The notes under the pieces were generated by a model. The model did no database searches. It was not told where the DNA came from and saw only the letters and a list, made by a program, of their open reading frames with translations. 41,049 bases of DNA from a virus, in IMG/VR virus record IMGVR_UViG_3300021134_000009, positions 1 through 41,049 of that record; one strand, given 5' to 3'. Within the stretch, counting starts at the first letter, position 1. Every line of letters starts with the position of its first letter. Positions 13,587 to 19,055 of the stretch are shown piece after piece. Both the position numbers and the translations under genes were made by a program.

Positions 13587-13713
13587 AAGGAGTCGATCCG
13601 CCCCCGCCCCTACCCGCCCCCTTCGTGATCGATCAAGTCGAGCGCATCACTAGCTTTGGATCATCAGATTAGGCAGCTGGCACCTGGAGCTGTGCCTGGG
13701 CGCACCTGGGCAA
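13587..13713. other. Spacer with GATC sites
   Basis: Upstream of the element at 13558-13586: a C-rich stretch, then GATCGATC, GGATC, CAGCTG and several CACCTGG-type repeats. No gene. Confidence 0.5.
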
Positions 13714-13744
13714 CAAAAAAGCGGGGTAGGTTTCCCTACCCCGC
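13714..13744 (-). terminator. Intrinsic terminator
   Basis: GCGGGGTAGG/CCTACCCCGC with a short TTTC-type loop; six T follow on the minus strand. Sister hairpins at 16035-16066 and 18492-18527 differ at paired positions that change together. Confidence 0.9.
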
Positions 13745-13760
13745 TCTCCTGCTGAGTGCT

Positions 13761-14147
13761 CTAGTCCTCTAGAGCCTCGTAGATGGTGCGAGTGACCACC
13801 CGAGCCATCTCATCGCTGAGGTGGGGGAGTGAGCAACCCATCATAATCTGAGGCACAAAGTTCTCCTGAGCCTTGAACATCTCGTAAGAGATGAACTCTC
13901 CACACTCCACGCAAGGCACGAACCGAGCGGTGGTGTGACGAACCTCAATAATCTCGCTTCCGTCATCCTCGTAGATACCGGTAGGCACCTCAAGAGTGAG
14001 GCTGTATGAGCCGGTGCTTGACCACTGACCCATCTCAGTGATTACGCCGGTCACGCCACTTGACTGAGTGGTGTAGGTGCTACCGACAGTTTCGCCGGTA
14101 GGTAATGCGACAACAGGCTCTAGGGTGCCACCCTTTGACTTTGACAT
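13761..14147 (-). CDS. Hypothetical protein with CxxC (128 aa)
   Basis: Start MSKSKGGTLEPVVALPTGE at 14147 behind GGGAAGGACAGAG. A Thr/Ser/Gly-rich strand-forming N-terminal half (YTTQSSGVTGVITEMGQW) is followed by a CVEC knuckle and a helical end (DEMARVVTRTIYEALED). Single-gene cassette. Family not recognised. Confidence 0.7.
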   Translation of the reverse strand: MSKSKGGTLEPVVALPTGETVGSTYTTQSSGVTGVITEMGQWSSTGSYSLTLEVPTGIYEDDGSEIIEVRHTTARFVPCVECGEFISYEMFKAQENFVPQIMMGCSLPHLSDEMARVVTRTIYEALED

Positions 14148-14184
14148 CTCTGTCCTTCCCGTTGGCGTATTTCGCCAACACATT

Positions 14185-14214
14185 TAGTCAAGCATACTTA
14201 GCGACCGGTGTCAA
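14185..14214 (-). promoter_or_regulatory. Probable cassette promoter, TTGACA -35
   Basis: Consensus -35 TTGACA (14209-14214); the -10 at the usual distance (TTGACT or TGACTA) is poor, so strength is uncertain. Leader hairpin GTTGGCG-AAATA-CGCCAAC lies directly before the ribosome site. Confidence 0.4.
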
Positions 14215-14356
14215 GTTCATTTGGCACATTTTTTGAAATAGTTACTGGCCGGTAACTTACCGATCAGTAACCGATCATCTGCCGATCAGCTGCGTATGGA
14301 ACCTTCGATATGATCCTGGTCGCCAAGCTGCGGATCAGCTGCGCTAGTGATCGAGC

Positions 14357-14438
14357 AAAAGCTATCCCCCCAGGCAAAGCCCAGGGGGATAACTAGCGGG
14401 GGAAGGGGTCGGGTGGAGAAAGAGGTATCCACCCGACC
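14357..14438 (-). terminator. Double hairpin terminator
   Basis: Nearest the stop at 14446: arms GGTCGGGTGGA/TCCACCCGACC (14408-14438). Then TATCCCCC/GGGGGATA (about 14363-14392) followed by TTTTG on the minus strand. Both lie 3' of the small membrane gene. Confidence 0.8.
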
Positions 14439-14445
14439 CTATGGT

Positions 14446-14637
14446 CTATCGGCGTTTGCCGACAGAGATTACGACTGCGCTCAATAGTGTAATCAGCAGA
14501 GCCGAGGCTCCGAGCGCAACGGGTAGGCTCCAGAGGTGCGCTTTGGTGGTGGGGATACTCCACATCTCCCCATACACCTCACCGCCTAAGAAACCACCTA
14601 GAAAGATAACCAAGAAACGAACTTGTCCCATAGTCAT
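14446..14637 (-). CDS. Two-helix membrane protein (63 aa)
   Basis: Starts MTMGQVRFLVIFLGGFLGGEVYGEMW. One hydrophobic helix near residues 6-20, a second near 40-58 (ALGASALLITLLSAVVISV), ending in KRR. Size and two-helix layout are compatible with a holin-like protein, but no lysis gene adjoins, so only 'membrane protein' is called. Coupled to the upstream 38-residue gene by TAATG. Confidence 0.7.
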   Translation of the reverse strand: MTMGQVRFLVIFLGGFLGGEVYGEMWSIPTTKAHLWSLPVALGASALLITLLSAVVISVGKRR

Positions 14638-14753
14638 TATTTTGTCTCCTTATCGGGGTTGAATTGGTCTGCCAAGAGTGAGACCAAGGTCTCCCAAGAA
14701 TAGACCGCTACCTGAACTCCATCTACTTCAACTGCCTTTTGTTCTTTTTCCAT
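14637..14753 (-). CDS. Hypothetical protein (38 aa)
   Basis: Start MEKEQKAVEVDGVQVAVYSW at 14753, directly after GGAAGGAAAAA. The ribosome site equals those of the larger cassette genes, which supports translation. Stop overlaps the membrane gene's ATG. Function unknown. Confidence 0.6.
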   Translation of the reverse strand: MEKEQKAVEVDGVQVAVYSWETLVSLLADQFNPDKETK

Positions 14754-14788
14754 TTTTTCCTTCCTGCGTGACAACCTGCCACGACTTT

Positions 14789-14799
14789 ATTGTATCACA
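14789..14799 (-). promoter_or_regulatory. Extended -10 promoter TGATACAAT
   Basis: -10 TACAAT (14789-14794) preceded by TGA, i.e. an extended -10, with no clear -35. Leader hairpin CGTG/CACG before the ribosome site. This gap lacks the repeated element and GATC spacer; only the terminator of the next unit separates it. Confidence 0.45.
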
Positions 14800-14807
14800 C
14801 TTCCAAG

Positions 14808-14837
14808 TGGGGGAGTGGCAACACCACCACTCCCCCG
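14808..14837 (-). terminator. Hairpin terminator
   Basis: GGGGGAGTGG/CCACTCCCCC with loop CAACACCA, 10 bases after the stop at 14847. No T-run; very stable stem. Confidence 0.6.
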
Positions 14838-14846
14838 ACTTAGACC

Positions 14847-15158
14847 TTAGGCGCTGACCTGAGCGTCCTCCCAAGCCTTGAGGGCTTGAGCCTGAACTTC
14901 CAGAGCCTTGTTGTATTCCTCTAGGGCTTCATCGTGCTGGAGGTTGAGTTCCCTGATGTTCCCGTGGATTTCGCTCTCAAGTTCAATCGCAAGTGACTTG
15001 ATACCGCTAGTGAGCCAACTCAACTCCTGAACCTGCTTGAGGAGTTCTTGGTGGTTCTCCAAGTGCTCCTCAATGCTGTTGATGCTTGTAGCGAGTTCAT
15101 CTACCTCATCTTGAGCCCTGATGAACTTGGCTTCCAACTCCCTGACTGATGCTTCCAT
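14847..15158 (-). CDS. Coiled-coil protein A (103 aa), paralog of 16085-16396
   Basis: Start MEASVRELEAKFIRAQDEVDEL at 15158, placed by analogy to other cassettes (leader hairpin then GGGAAAGG then ATG); an earlier in-frame ATG lies on the hairpin arm. Long heptad-patterned helices surround an ELSWLTSGIKSLAIE core. The gene at 16085 has ELPWLNSTIKWAVIE at the same place, so the two arose by duplication. Probably an oligomeric helical-bundle protein; function unknown. Confidence 0.75.
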   Translation of the reverse strand: MEASVRELEAKFIRAQDEVDELATSINSIEEHLENHQELLKQVQELSWLTSGIKSLAIELESEIHGNIRELNLQHDEALEEYNKALEVQAQALKAWEDAQVSA

Positions 15159-15196
15159 AACTGCCTTTCCCATTAGCGTGTTTCGCTAATACAAAT

Positions 15197-15225
15197 ACTG
15201 TAGCCGATAGGTGCGACATTTGCAA
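15197..15225 (-). promoter_or_regulatory. Cassette promoter TTGCAA-N17-TACAGT
   Basis: -35 TTGCAA (15220-15225), -10 TACAGT (15197-15202), spacer 17. Leader hairpin ATTAGCG/CGCTAAT follows. CCTGAGAA repeats (15233-15250), the element (15266-15292) and GTTAC-N6-GTAAC (15333-15348) stack upstream. Confidence 0.8.
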
Positions 15226-15292
15226 CTCCATTCCTGAGAAACCTGAGAAACCCCGCCGATCTTGAGAATACACTTTTTGTACAGAAAGATTC

Positions 15293-15435
15293 TTAGGATC
15301 GATCTGACCCCTGCCCCTACCTGGCCTCTCGAGTTACTAGCCGGTAACTAAGATCGCTCGATCTAGCTGCGGATCCGTTCAGGATCAGCTCGAGCTGGCC
15401 GCCATCTAATTACGTTCCAGCTGCCACCCAGGCAC
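15293..15435. other. GATC/CAGCTG-rich spacer
   Basis: Contains six or more GATC sites, CTCGAG, GGATCC, CAGCTG-type sites and the GTTAC-N6-GTAAC palindrome at 15333. No gene. Confidence 0.6.
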
Positions 15436-15507
15436 AAAGATACCCCGCCCAGGGCGGGCGGGGTATCTAGCGGGGGAGCGGTAGGGGGGCAACACCACCC
15501 CCCTACC
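15436..15507 (-). terminator. Double hairpin terminator, duplicated copy 1
   Basis: Hairpins around AGATACCCCGCCC/GGGCGGGGTATCT and GGTAGGGGGG/CCCCCCTACC. The block 15437-15514 is nearly identical to 16651-16727, showing that a whole cassette boundary was duplicated. Confidence 0.8.
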
Positions 15508-15513
15508 GAGGCT

Positions 15514-15786
15514 TTAGAGTATCTCGGTGACGTTCTCTAGGTCTATCTCATACTCAAAGTCGTCCCAATCGGCTTTGCCGTAGGAGTGACCCTCAAAGAG
15601 GTATGTCCAGCGTAGTCCGTCAGGGGTCTCAAGGACGGCGGTAGCGTAATCCGTTCCGTCATCAAAAAAAGCCTCAAACTCAACTACTGCTGTCCCCGTG
15701 AGGTCATCACACTTGGCAACGCTGTCCAAAATGTCCAGGGCGTTCTCCAAGATGTCGCTCTCGGTTGTAGGCGGGTAATAACTCAT
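15514..15786 (-). CDS. Hypothetical acidic protein (90 aa)
   Basis: Start MSYYPPTTESDILENALDIL at 15786 with GGGAAGGAATGCT upstream; longer in-frame sequence is leader. Mixed alpha/beta with strands VVEFEAFFDDG and TAVLETPDGL, C-terminus acidic. Single-gene cassette. Function unknown. Confidence 0.7.
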   Translation of the reverse strand: MSYYPPTTESDILENALDILDSVAKCDDLTGTAVVEFEAFFDDGTDYATAVLETPDGLRWTYLFEGHSYGKADWDDFEYEIDLENVTEIL

Positions 15787-15824
15787 AGCATTCCTTCCCA
15801 TTGGCGCGTTTCGCCAATACAAAA

Positions 15825-15853
15825 AGAGTAGCAGGTCTATGCGACATTCGCAA
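15825..15853 (-). promoter_or_regulatory. Cassette promoter TTGCGA-N17-TACTCT
   Basis: -35 TTGCGA (15848-15853), -10 TACTCT (15825-15830). Leader hairpin ATTGGCG-AAACG-CGCCAAT. Element copy at 15885-15911, palindrome GTTACCGGTCGGTAAT at 15953-15968. Confidence 0.8.
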
Positions 15854-16034
15854 CTCATTTTTCTCAGTTTTCTTAGTTTCCTGAGAATACACTTTTCATA
15901 CAAAAACATTGTTAGTAGATCGAATCGAGTATCGGCCCCAGGCCGCCTTCTAGTTACCGGTCGGTAATCGTGATCACGTGATCTAGCTGCGGATCAGCTC
16001 GAGCTGGGCCGCCGTCTAGCTGCTGTCCAGGCAC

Positions 16035-16066
16035 AAAAAAACTGGGGTAGGTTTCCCTACCCCAGT
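16035..16066 (-). terminator. Intrinsic terminator
   Basis: ACTGGGGTAGG/CCTACCCCAGT with six T on the minus strand. Compared with 13721-13744 the outer GC pairs are replaced by other complementary pairs. Confidence 0.9.
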
Positions 16067-16084
16067 CTCTTTGAGTGGTGAGCC

Positions 16085-16396
16085 TTAGGCGTTTGCCTTA
16101 GCCCATTGCAAAGTGGTGACGGCTTCAGCCTCTTTAGCCTTCAAGAGTTCCACCTCTTTGTTCCACCGCTCAAGGTGCAACTTGAGTTCGTCACGCTCGT
16201 CACGGGCGTTGGTGATGACTTCAATTACCGCCCACTTGATGGTGCTGTTGAGCCAAGGCAATTCCATAGCCTTCTCAACAAACTCCTCAAATGCCTCCAC
16301 CTGTGCCTCCAGGTCACGCACTTTGTCCTCGGCATACATAGAGTGACCCTGTGCCTCCCATACCGCCGCTTCCAATTCCTCAAGCATTGTTGCCAT
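16085..16396 (-). CDS. Coiled-coil protein B (103 aa), paralog of 14847-15158
   Basis: Start MATMLEELEAAVWEAQGH at 16396 behind GGGAAGGAAAAA. Continuous charged helices with heptads and the shared ELPWLNSTIK core near residue 42. Same length as its paralog, opposite charge preference in places. Single-gene cassette. Confidence 0.75.
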   Translation of the reverse strand: MATMLEELEAAVWEAQGHSMYAEDKVRDLEAQVEAFEEFVEKAMELPWLNSTIKWAVIEVITNARDERDELKLHLERWNKEVELLKAKEAEAVTTLQWAKANA

Positions 16397-16433
16397 TTTT
16401 TCCTTCCCGTTAGCGTGTTTCGCTAACATAAAA

Positions 16434-16462
16434 ATAGTAGCCGATAGGTGAGACAAAAGCAA
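16434..16462 (-). promoter_or_regulatory. Cassette promoter TTGCTT-N17-TACTAT
   Basis: -35 TTGCTT (16457-16462), -10 TACTAT (16434-16439). Leader hairpin GTTAGCG-AAACA-CGCTAAC at 16409-16427. CTCAGG repeats lie beyond the -35, then the element (16500-16526) and two GTTAC-type palindromes (16533-16548, 16558-16573). Confidence 0.8.
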
Positions 16463-16650
16463 GTTTCTTTTTCTCAGGTTCTCAGGTTCAAGATCGCGAA
16501 AATACACTTTTTATACAGAAAAGTTCTCAGTAGTTACTAACGGGTAACCCAGGTGGGGTTACTGGCCGGTAATCAGGATCGCTCGATCTAGCTGCGCTCG
16601 AGCTGGGGATCATTTTCGGATCAGCTGCGGTCTAGCTGCATCGGGACATA

Positions 16651-16720
16651 AAGATACCCCGCCCAGGTGGGCGGGGTATCTAGCGGGGGAGCGGTAGGGG
16701 GGCAACACCACCCCCCTACC
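16651..16720 (-). terminator. Double hairpin terminator, duplicated copy 2
   Basis: Near-identical copy of the terminator block at 15437-15514, with one base missing in the first loop region. Confidence 0.8.
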
Positions 16721-16725
16721 GAGGC

Positions 16726-16956
16726 TTAGTCAAAGTCAGGCGTATTGTCTAGGCAATACTCCACCTTGACGTTCTTGAGACACTCCTCACAGGTGAAACT
16801 GAACTCTCCAATGAGTTCGTCCGAGTTGAGAGAACCAAAAAAGTAAAACTCTCCCTCAACGCTGTAGAGTTCTGCCTCACAGTTGGGGCAGATAACCTCA
16901 TCTGCCTCTACAGACTTCTCAACTTCATCACCACCGAAAGCGGGGTCAATAGGCAT
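16726..16956 (-). CDS. Zinc-ribbon protein (76 aa)
   Basis: Starts MPIDPAFGGDEVEK behind GGGAAGGAATAA. Knuckles CPNC (about 23-26) and CEEC (about 56-59) flank a beta-rich segment (FYFFGSLN), forming a four-Cys zinc ribbon. Single-gene cassette; role unknown. Confidence 0.75.
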   Translation of the reverse strand: MPIDPAFGGDEVEKSVEADEVICPNCEAELYSVEGEFYFFGSLNSDELIGEFSFTCEECLKNVKVEYCLDNTPDFD

Positions 16957-16993
16957 TTATTCCTTCCCACTAGCGAACTTCGCTAGTAGTAAT

Positions 16994-17022
16994 ACAGTAG
17001 CGCATCTATGCGACATTTGCAA
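16994..17022 (-). promoter_or_regulatory. Cassette promoter TTGCAA-N17-TACTGT
   Basis: -35 TTGCAA (17017-17022), -10 TACTGT (16994-16999). The spacer contains GCATAGATGC, a small dyad. Leader hairpin ACTAGCG/CGCTAGT. Element copy 17062-17090; GTTACCGATTAGTAAC at 17130-17145; SOS-like box at 17162. Confidence 0.8.
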
Positions 17023-17161
17023 CTACCTTTTCTCAGGTTTCTCAGTTTCGCCCGATCTACAAAATACACTTTTTATACAGAAAAATTCGCAGGATCGATC
17101 TGCCCCCTGCCCCTACCACCCCTCTTTTAGTTACCGATTAGTAACTCTCGAGATCTAAAAG

Positions 17162-17175
17162 CGAACAAGTGTTCG
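17162..17175. promoter_or_regulatory. SOS/LexA-like palindrome CGAACAAGTGTTCG
   Basis: Matches the Gram-positive SOS box pattern CGAAC-N4-GTTCG with both flanks. It lies about 205 bases upstream of the start at 16956, between the terminator at 17206 and the GTTAC palindrome. Binding by host LexA or a phage repressor is inference. Confidence 0.55.
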
Positions 17176-17205
17176 GTCTAGGCGTTGCAGCTAGACACCT
17201 GGACA

Positions 17206-17236
17206 ACAAAAATACCCCCGCCCGTAGGCGGGGGTA
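17206..17236 (-). terminator. Intrinsic terminator
   Basis: TACCCCCGCC/GGCGGGGGTA (17213-17236) then TTTTTGTTG on the minus strand. Ends the 60-residue gene. Confidence 0.85.
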
Positions 17237-17253
17237 TCTCTGCAAGGTCTGCC

Positions 17254-17436
17254 CTAGAGTGGCAATACTTTGCTCATTGCGCTGTCGGTGACCTGTAGTC
17301 TCTCCCGCCAAAATGCAACCTTTAGGGGCTGTTCAAATTCATTGACGGCGTTTAGGTTATCCTCTACTAGCCATCTGTATTGGGTGATGCAACGCAAAAC
17401 CAATTCTTTTTCTTCAGGTGTAAAAAATTCTTCCAT
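17254..17436 (-). CDS. Hypothetical helical protein (60 aa)
   Basis: Start MEEFFTPEEKELVLRCITQYRW at 17436 behind GGGAAGGAAAAA. Predicted mostly helical with aromatic residues. Single-gene cassette. No recognised family. Confidence 0.7.
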   Translation of the reverse strand: MEEFFTPEEKELVLRCITQYRWLVEDNLNAVNEFEQPLKVAFWRERLQVTDSAMSKVLPL

Positions 17437-17473
17437 TTTTTCCTTCCCGTTAGCGTGTTTCGCCAACATAAAA

Positions 17474-17502
17474 ACCTTACTCTATCCGAGACCAAAAAGC
17501 AA
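17474..17502 (-). promoter_or_regulatory. Cassette promoter TTGCTT-N17-TAAGGT
   Basis: -35 TTGCTT (17497-17502), -10 TAAGGT (17474-17479). Leader hairpin GTTGGCG/CGCTAAC with one G-T pair. This short gap has CTGAGAA repeats and an SOS-like box but no copy of the 27-base element. Confidence 0.7.
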
Positions 17503-17542
17503 ACTCAATTCTAAGAAACCTGAGAATTCCAAGATCAAAAAG

Positions 17543-17556
17543 CGAACAGCTGTTCG
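17543..17556. promoter_or_regulatory. SOS/LexA-like palindrome CGAACAGCTGTTCG
   Basis: Perfect palindrome of the CGAAC-N4-GTTCG type, about 40 bases upstream of the -35 at 17497, with CAGCTG at its centre. Confidence 0.5.
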
Positions 17557-17582
17557 CCCAGGGCGTGGCAGCTAGTAGGGCA

Positions 17583-17612
17583 ATAAAAAAAGCGGGGGCA
17601 ATTACGCCCCCG
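17583..17612 (-). terminator. Intrinsic terminator
   Basis: GCGGGGGC/GCCCCCGC with loop AATTAC, then seven T on the minus strand. Ends the 78-residue gene. Confidence 0.9.
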
Positions 17613-17630
17613 CCCTTTTCGTTTTCGCTA

Positions 17631-17867
17631 CTAGCGAATGTTCGCTAAGCCCCGCTTGACGTAGGACATCTGACGGCTGGTGGTCTGAGAGTACTTTTCC
17701 TCGTTAATCCATACCCATTTAGTAGCCAAATCTACGGTAGCCATCAAGGTAGAGTAGGAGTAAATAACGTACTCTCCCCCCTCAATTACGCCCCGCAAAT
17801 TGTTTCCCTGAAAAGGTACAAGAGAAGCTACCTTTTCAACGGTCTGACGGTAATTCGTGTAAGCCAT
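17631..17867 (-). CDS. Hypothetical protein (78 aa)
   Basis: Start MAYTNYRQTVEKVASLVPF at 17867, with GGGAAAGGAAAAA upstream. Contains a strand-rich middle (EYVIYSYSTLMATVDL) and the WVWINEEKYS segment, which resembles the WINEEGK motif of the DUF3846 gene at 13109. Ends basic (YVKRGLANIR). Single-gene cassette. Confidence 0.7.
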   Translation of the reverse strand: MAYTNYRQTVEKVASLVPFQGNNLRGVIEGGEYVIYSYSTLMATVDLATKWVWINEEKYSQTTSRQMSYVKRGLANIR

Positions 17868-17903
17868 TTTTTCCTTTCCCATTGGCGAATTGCCAATACA
17901 TAC

Positions 17904-17932
17904 TTTTTACCACGCCCCCGCAAGAATTGCAA
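17904..17932 (-). promoter_or_regulatory. Cassette promoter TTGCAA-N17-TAAAAA
   Basis: -35 TTGCAA (17927-17932), weak -10 TAAAAA (17904-17909). Leader hairpin ATTGGC/GCCAAT. CCTGAGAATGCTGAGAAA repeat directly upstream. Confidence 0.6.
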
Positions 17933-17959
17933 ATACCATTCCTGAGAATGCTGAGAAAA

Positions 17960-18240
17960 GATCGACGTCAATGATGAAAAAGTCACGCCGACGTCAAAAA
18001 TTGCAGAAAAAGGGCATTTTTGGCACACCCCTCCAGACGGCCTACAAAGGGTCTATTTTCCTCGCTAAGTGATTATGGGGCGATTACCCAAAGGGCATAC
18101 TTACCGCCCAGTACAACGCCTTGTACAGACACCCCTCCAGACCGCACAGAATGCCCTCTACCGGCCGGTAACCCTCGTGCTACCCGATTACATAGGCAAA
18201 GGGGTTACCGCCCAGTACAAGCCCTTACAGAGTGAGGTAC
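17960..18240. other. Long non-coding region left of the DnaA boxes
   Basis: No convincing gene; plus-strand ORFs here have no ribosome site and odd composition. Direct repeats are visible: TTACCGCCCAGTACAA (about 18101-18116 and 18208-18223), CACCCCTCCAGAC (about 18027 and 18131), and GTTAC-type palindrome halves (CCGGCCGGTAAC near 18161). These could be iteron-like elements of an origin. Confidence 0.45.
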
Positions 18241-18325
18241 TTATCCACAAGTTACTCGCAAGTAATCAACAAGTTATCCACAAGAGCAGCTACCTTACCG
18301 GTCAGTAATTCACAAGTTATCCACA
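18241..18325. other. Candidate replication origin: three DnaA boxes
   Basis: Three perfect TTATCCACA boxes on the same strand at 18241-18249, 18274-18282 and 18317-18325, spaced 33 and 43 bases. Between them are GTTACTCGCAAGTAAT (18251-18266) and CTTACCGGTCAGTAAT (18294-18309). The third box runs into an element copy (18327-18356). The consensus DnaA box is TTATNCACA. Use of host DnaA for phage or plasmid-like replication is inference. Confidence 0.65.
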
Positions 18326-18439
18326 GAAAATATGCTTTTTCCACAGAAAAATTCGCAGGTTGTTGAAAAGTTGGGGGAAACCTCCGCCTTTCCTTACTGA
18401 TCGGTAACTTTTAGATCGAGCTTGGATCGGCGGCCAAAG

Positions 18440-18453
18440 CGAACACTTGTTCG
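18440..18453. promoter_or_regulatory. SOS/LexA-like palindrome CGAACACTTGTTCG
   Basis: CGAAC-N4-GTTCG palindrome in the gap upstream of the origin candidate, between a GTTAC palindrome (18393-18408) and the terminator at 18492. Confidence 0.5.
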
Positions 18454-18491
18454 CCTGGGCAAAGTCACCTGGGTGGCAGCTAGGCGGGCAT

Positions 18492-18527
18492 AAAAAAATC
18501 GGGGGGTAGGTTTCCCCACCCCCCGAT
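18492..18527 (-). terminator. Intrinsic terminator
   Basis: ATCGGGGGGT-AGG/CCACCCCCCGAT-type stem followed by seven T on the minus strand. Third member of the GGTAGGTTTCCC loop family. Ends the small membrane gene at 18539. Confidence 0.85.
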
Positions 18528-18538
18528 TAGCGGTTTGA

Positions 18539-18703
18539 CTACTTACTAGCCAATACTGCCAAAATCGCTACTACTGCGCTAGTGGCAAATACCGCTAGAG
18601 CAATCGCTACTACGGGCAGTATGTCGATACTATTCATTAGTCCTGCGGTAATCGTTGCCGATAGTGCCGAACTTACTGCCGTTAGGCGCAATGCTTTTTT
18701 CAT
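18539..18703 (-). CDS. Small membrane protein (54 aa)
   Basis: Start MKKALRLTAVSSALSATITAG at 18703 behind AGAGGAAACAAA. Basic N-terminus, then a hydrophobic region with signal-like features (residues 7-22) and a second helix near 29-53 (PVVAIALAVFATSAVVAILAVLASK). Likely spans or inserts in the membrane. No recognised family. Confidence 0.7.
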   Translation of the reverse strand: MKKALRLTAVSSALSATITAGLMNSIDILPVVAIALAVFATSAVVAILAVLASK

Positions 18704-18725
18704 TTTGTTTCCTCTTTCTTTAGGT

Positions 18726-18750
18726 GGCAGGGGGGCGTTTCCCCCCTGCC
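18726..18750 (-). terminator. Very stable hairpin between two genes
   Basis: GGCAGGGGGG/CCCCCCTGCC with loop CGTTT between the stop at 18763 and the start at 18703. There is no T-run and no promoter follows, so it may be a processing or stability hairpin like the other leader hairpins rather than a full terminator. Confidence 0.5.
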
Positions 18751-18762
18751 GATACTGCGATA

Positions 18763-18987
18763 CTACCAAACCGGCAGAACTTCCACCAACTCCACAACAT
18801 TTGAGAACTTCCCCTCAACGGTTATGGGCAAACAGTAGGCAAACTTCACCCAAGCCCTAAACCGTCCTGACTCATCTTTCCCAACTTCCTCGGTAATCTC
18901 TACATCTATCATCTCAGCGTAAGAACCTATTTTGTAGGTCCTTTCCAAGACTTTCTCTAACTCTATCTCTAACTCAAACTTATCCAT
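18763..18987 (-). CDS. Hypothetical acidic protein (74 aa)
   Basis: Start MDKFELEIELEKVLERTYKI at 18987, with AGAGGAAAAA upstream. Helical N-terminus, then strands (MIDVEITEEV, RAWVKFAYCLPITVEG). Promoter-proximal gene of a two-gene unit with the small membrane protein. Confidence 0.7.
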   Translation of the reverse strand: MDKFELEIELEKVLERTYKIGSYAEMIDVEITEEVGKDESGRFRAWVKFAYCLPITVEGKFSNVVELVEVLPVW

Positions 18988-19026
18988 TTTTTCCTCTTTT
19001 CTCTCGGCGGTGTTGCCGATAGAAAA

Positions 19027-19055
19027 ACAGTAGCACAACCTCGGCACATTTTCAA
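19027..19055 (-). promoter_or_regulatory. Cassette promoter TTGAAA-N17-TACTGT
   Basis: -35 TTGAAA (19050-19055), -10 TACTGT (19027-19032). Leader hairpin CGGC-AACACC-GCCG. CTCAGTTTCTCAGG repeats follow and two element copies (19083-19110 and 19160-19189) lie upstream. Confidence 0.75.

Larger units (their letters stand above)
15437..16727. repeat. Duplicated 78-base terminator block
   Basis: 15437-15514 and 16651-16727 are nearly identical, including both hairpins and the last bases before each stop codon. The cassettes carrying them encode different proteins, so boundaries are exchanged or duplicated independently of coding sequence. Confidence 0.75.
14241..18408. repeat. GTTAC-N6-GTAAC palindrome family, about 10 copies
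   Basis: Consensus GTTACYRRYCGGTAAC or close. Copies: 14241-14256, 14256-14271, 15333-15348, 15953-15968, 16533-16548, 16558-16573, 17130-17145, 18157-18172, 18251-18266, 18294-18309, 18393-18408. All are in non-coding gaps, and two sit between DnaA boxes. Likely operators of one dimeric regulator (inference). Confidence 0.65.

Noticed and set aside
14446-14637. Two-helix membrane protein as the holin
   Set aside because: Size and topology fit, but no endolysin is nearby and the gene lies in the accessory cassette block; not enough for a holin call.
15184-17932. Leader hairpins as riboswitches
   Set aside because: Single short stems with no multi-helix ligand-binding architecture; better explained as mRNA stability or translation elements.
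18020-18308. Two overlapping plus-strand ORFs (71 and 79 aa) near the DnaA boxes
   Set aside because: No ribosome site, codon use unlike the genes, and they run through repeats and palindromes; treated as non-coding origin-region sequence.
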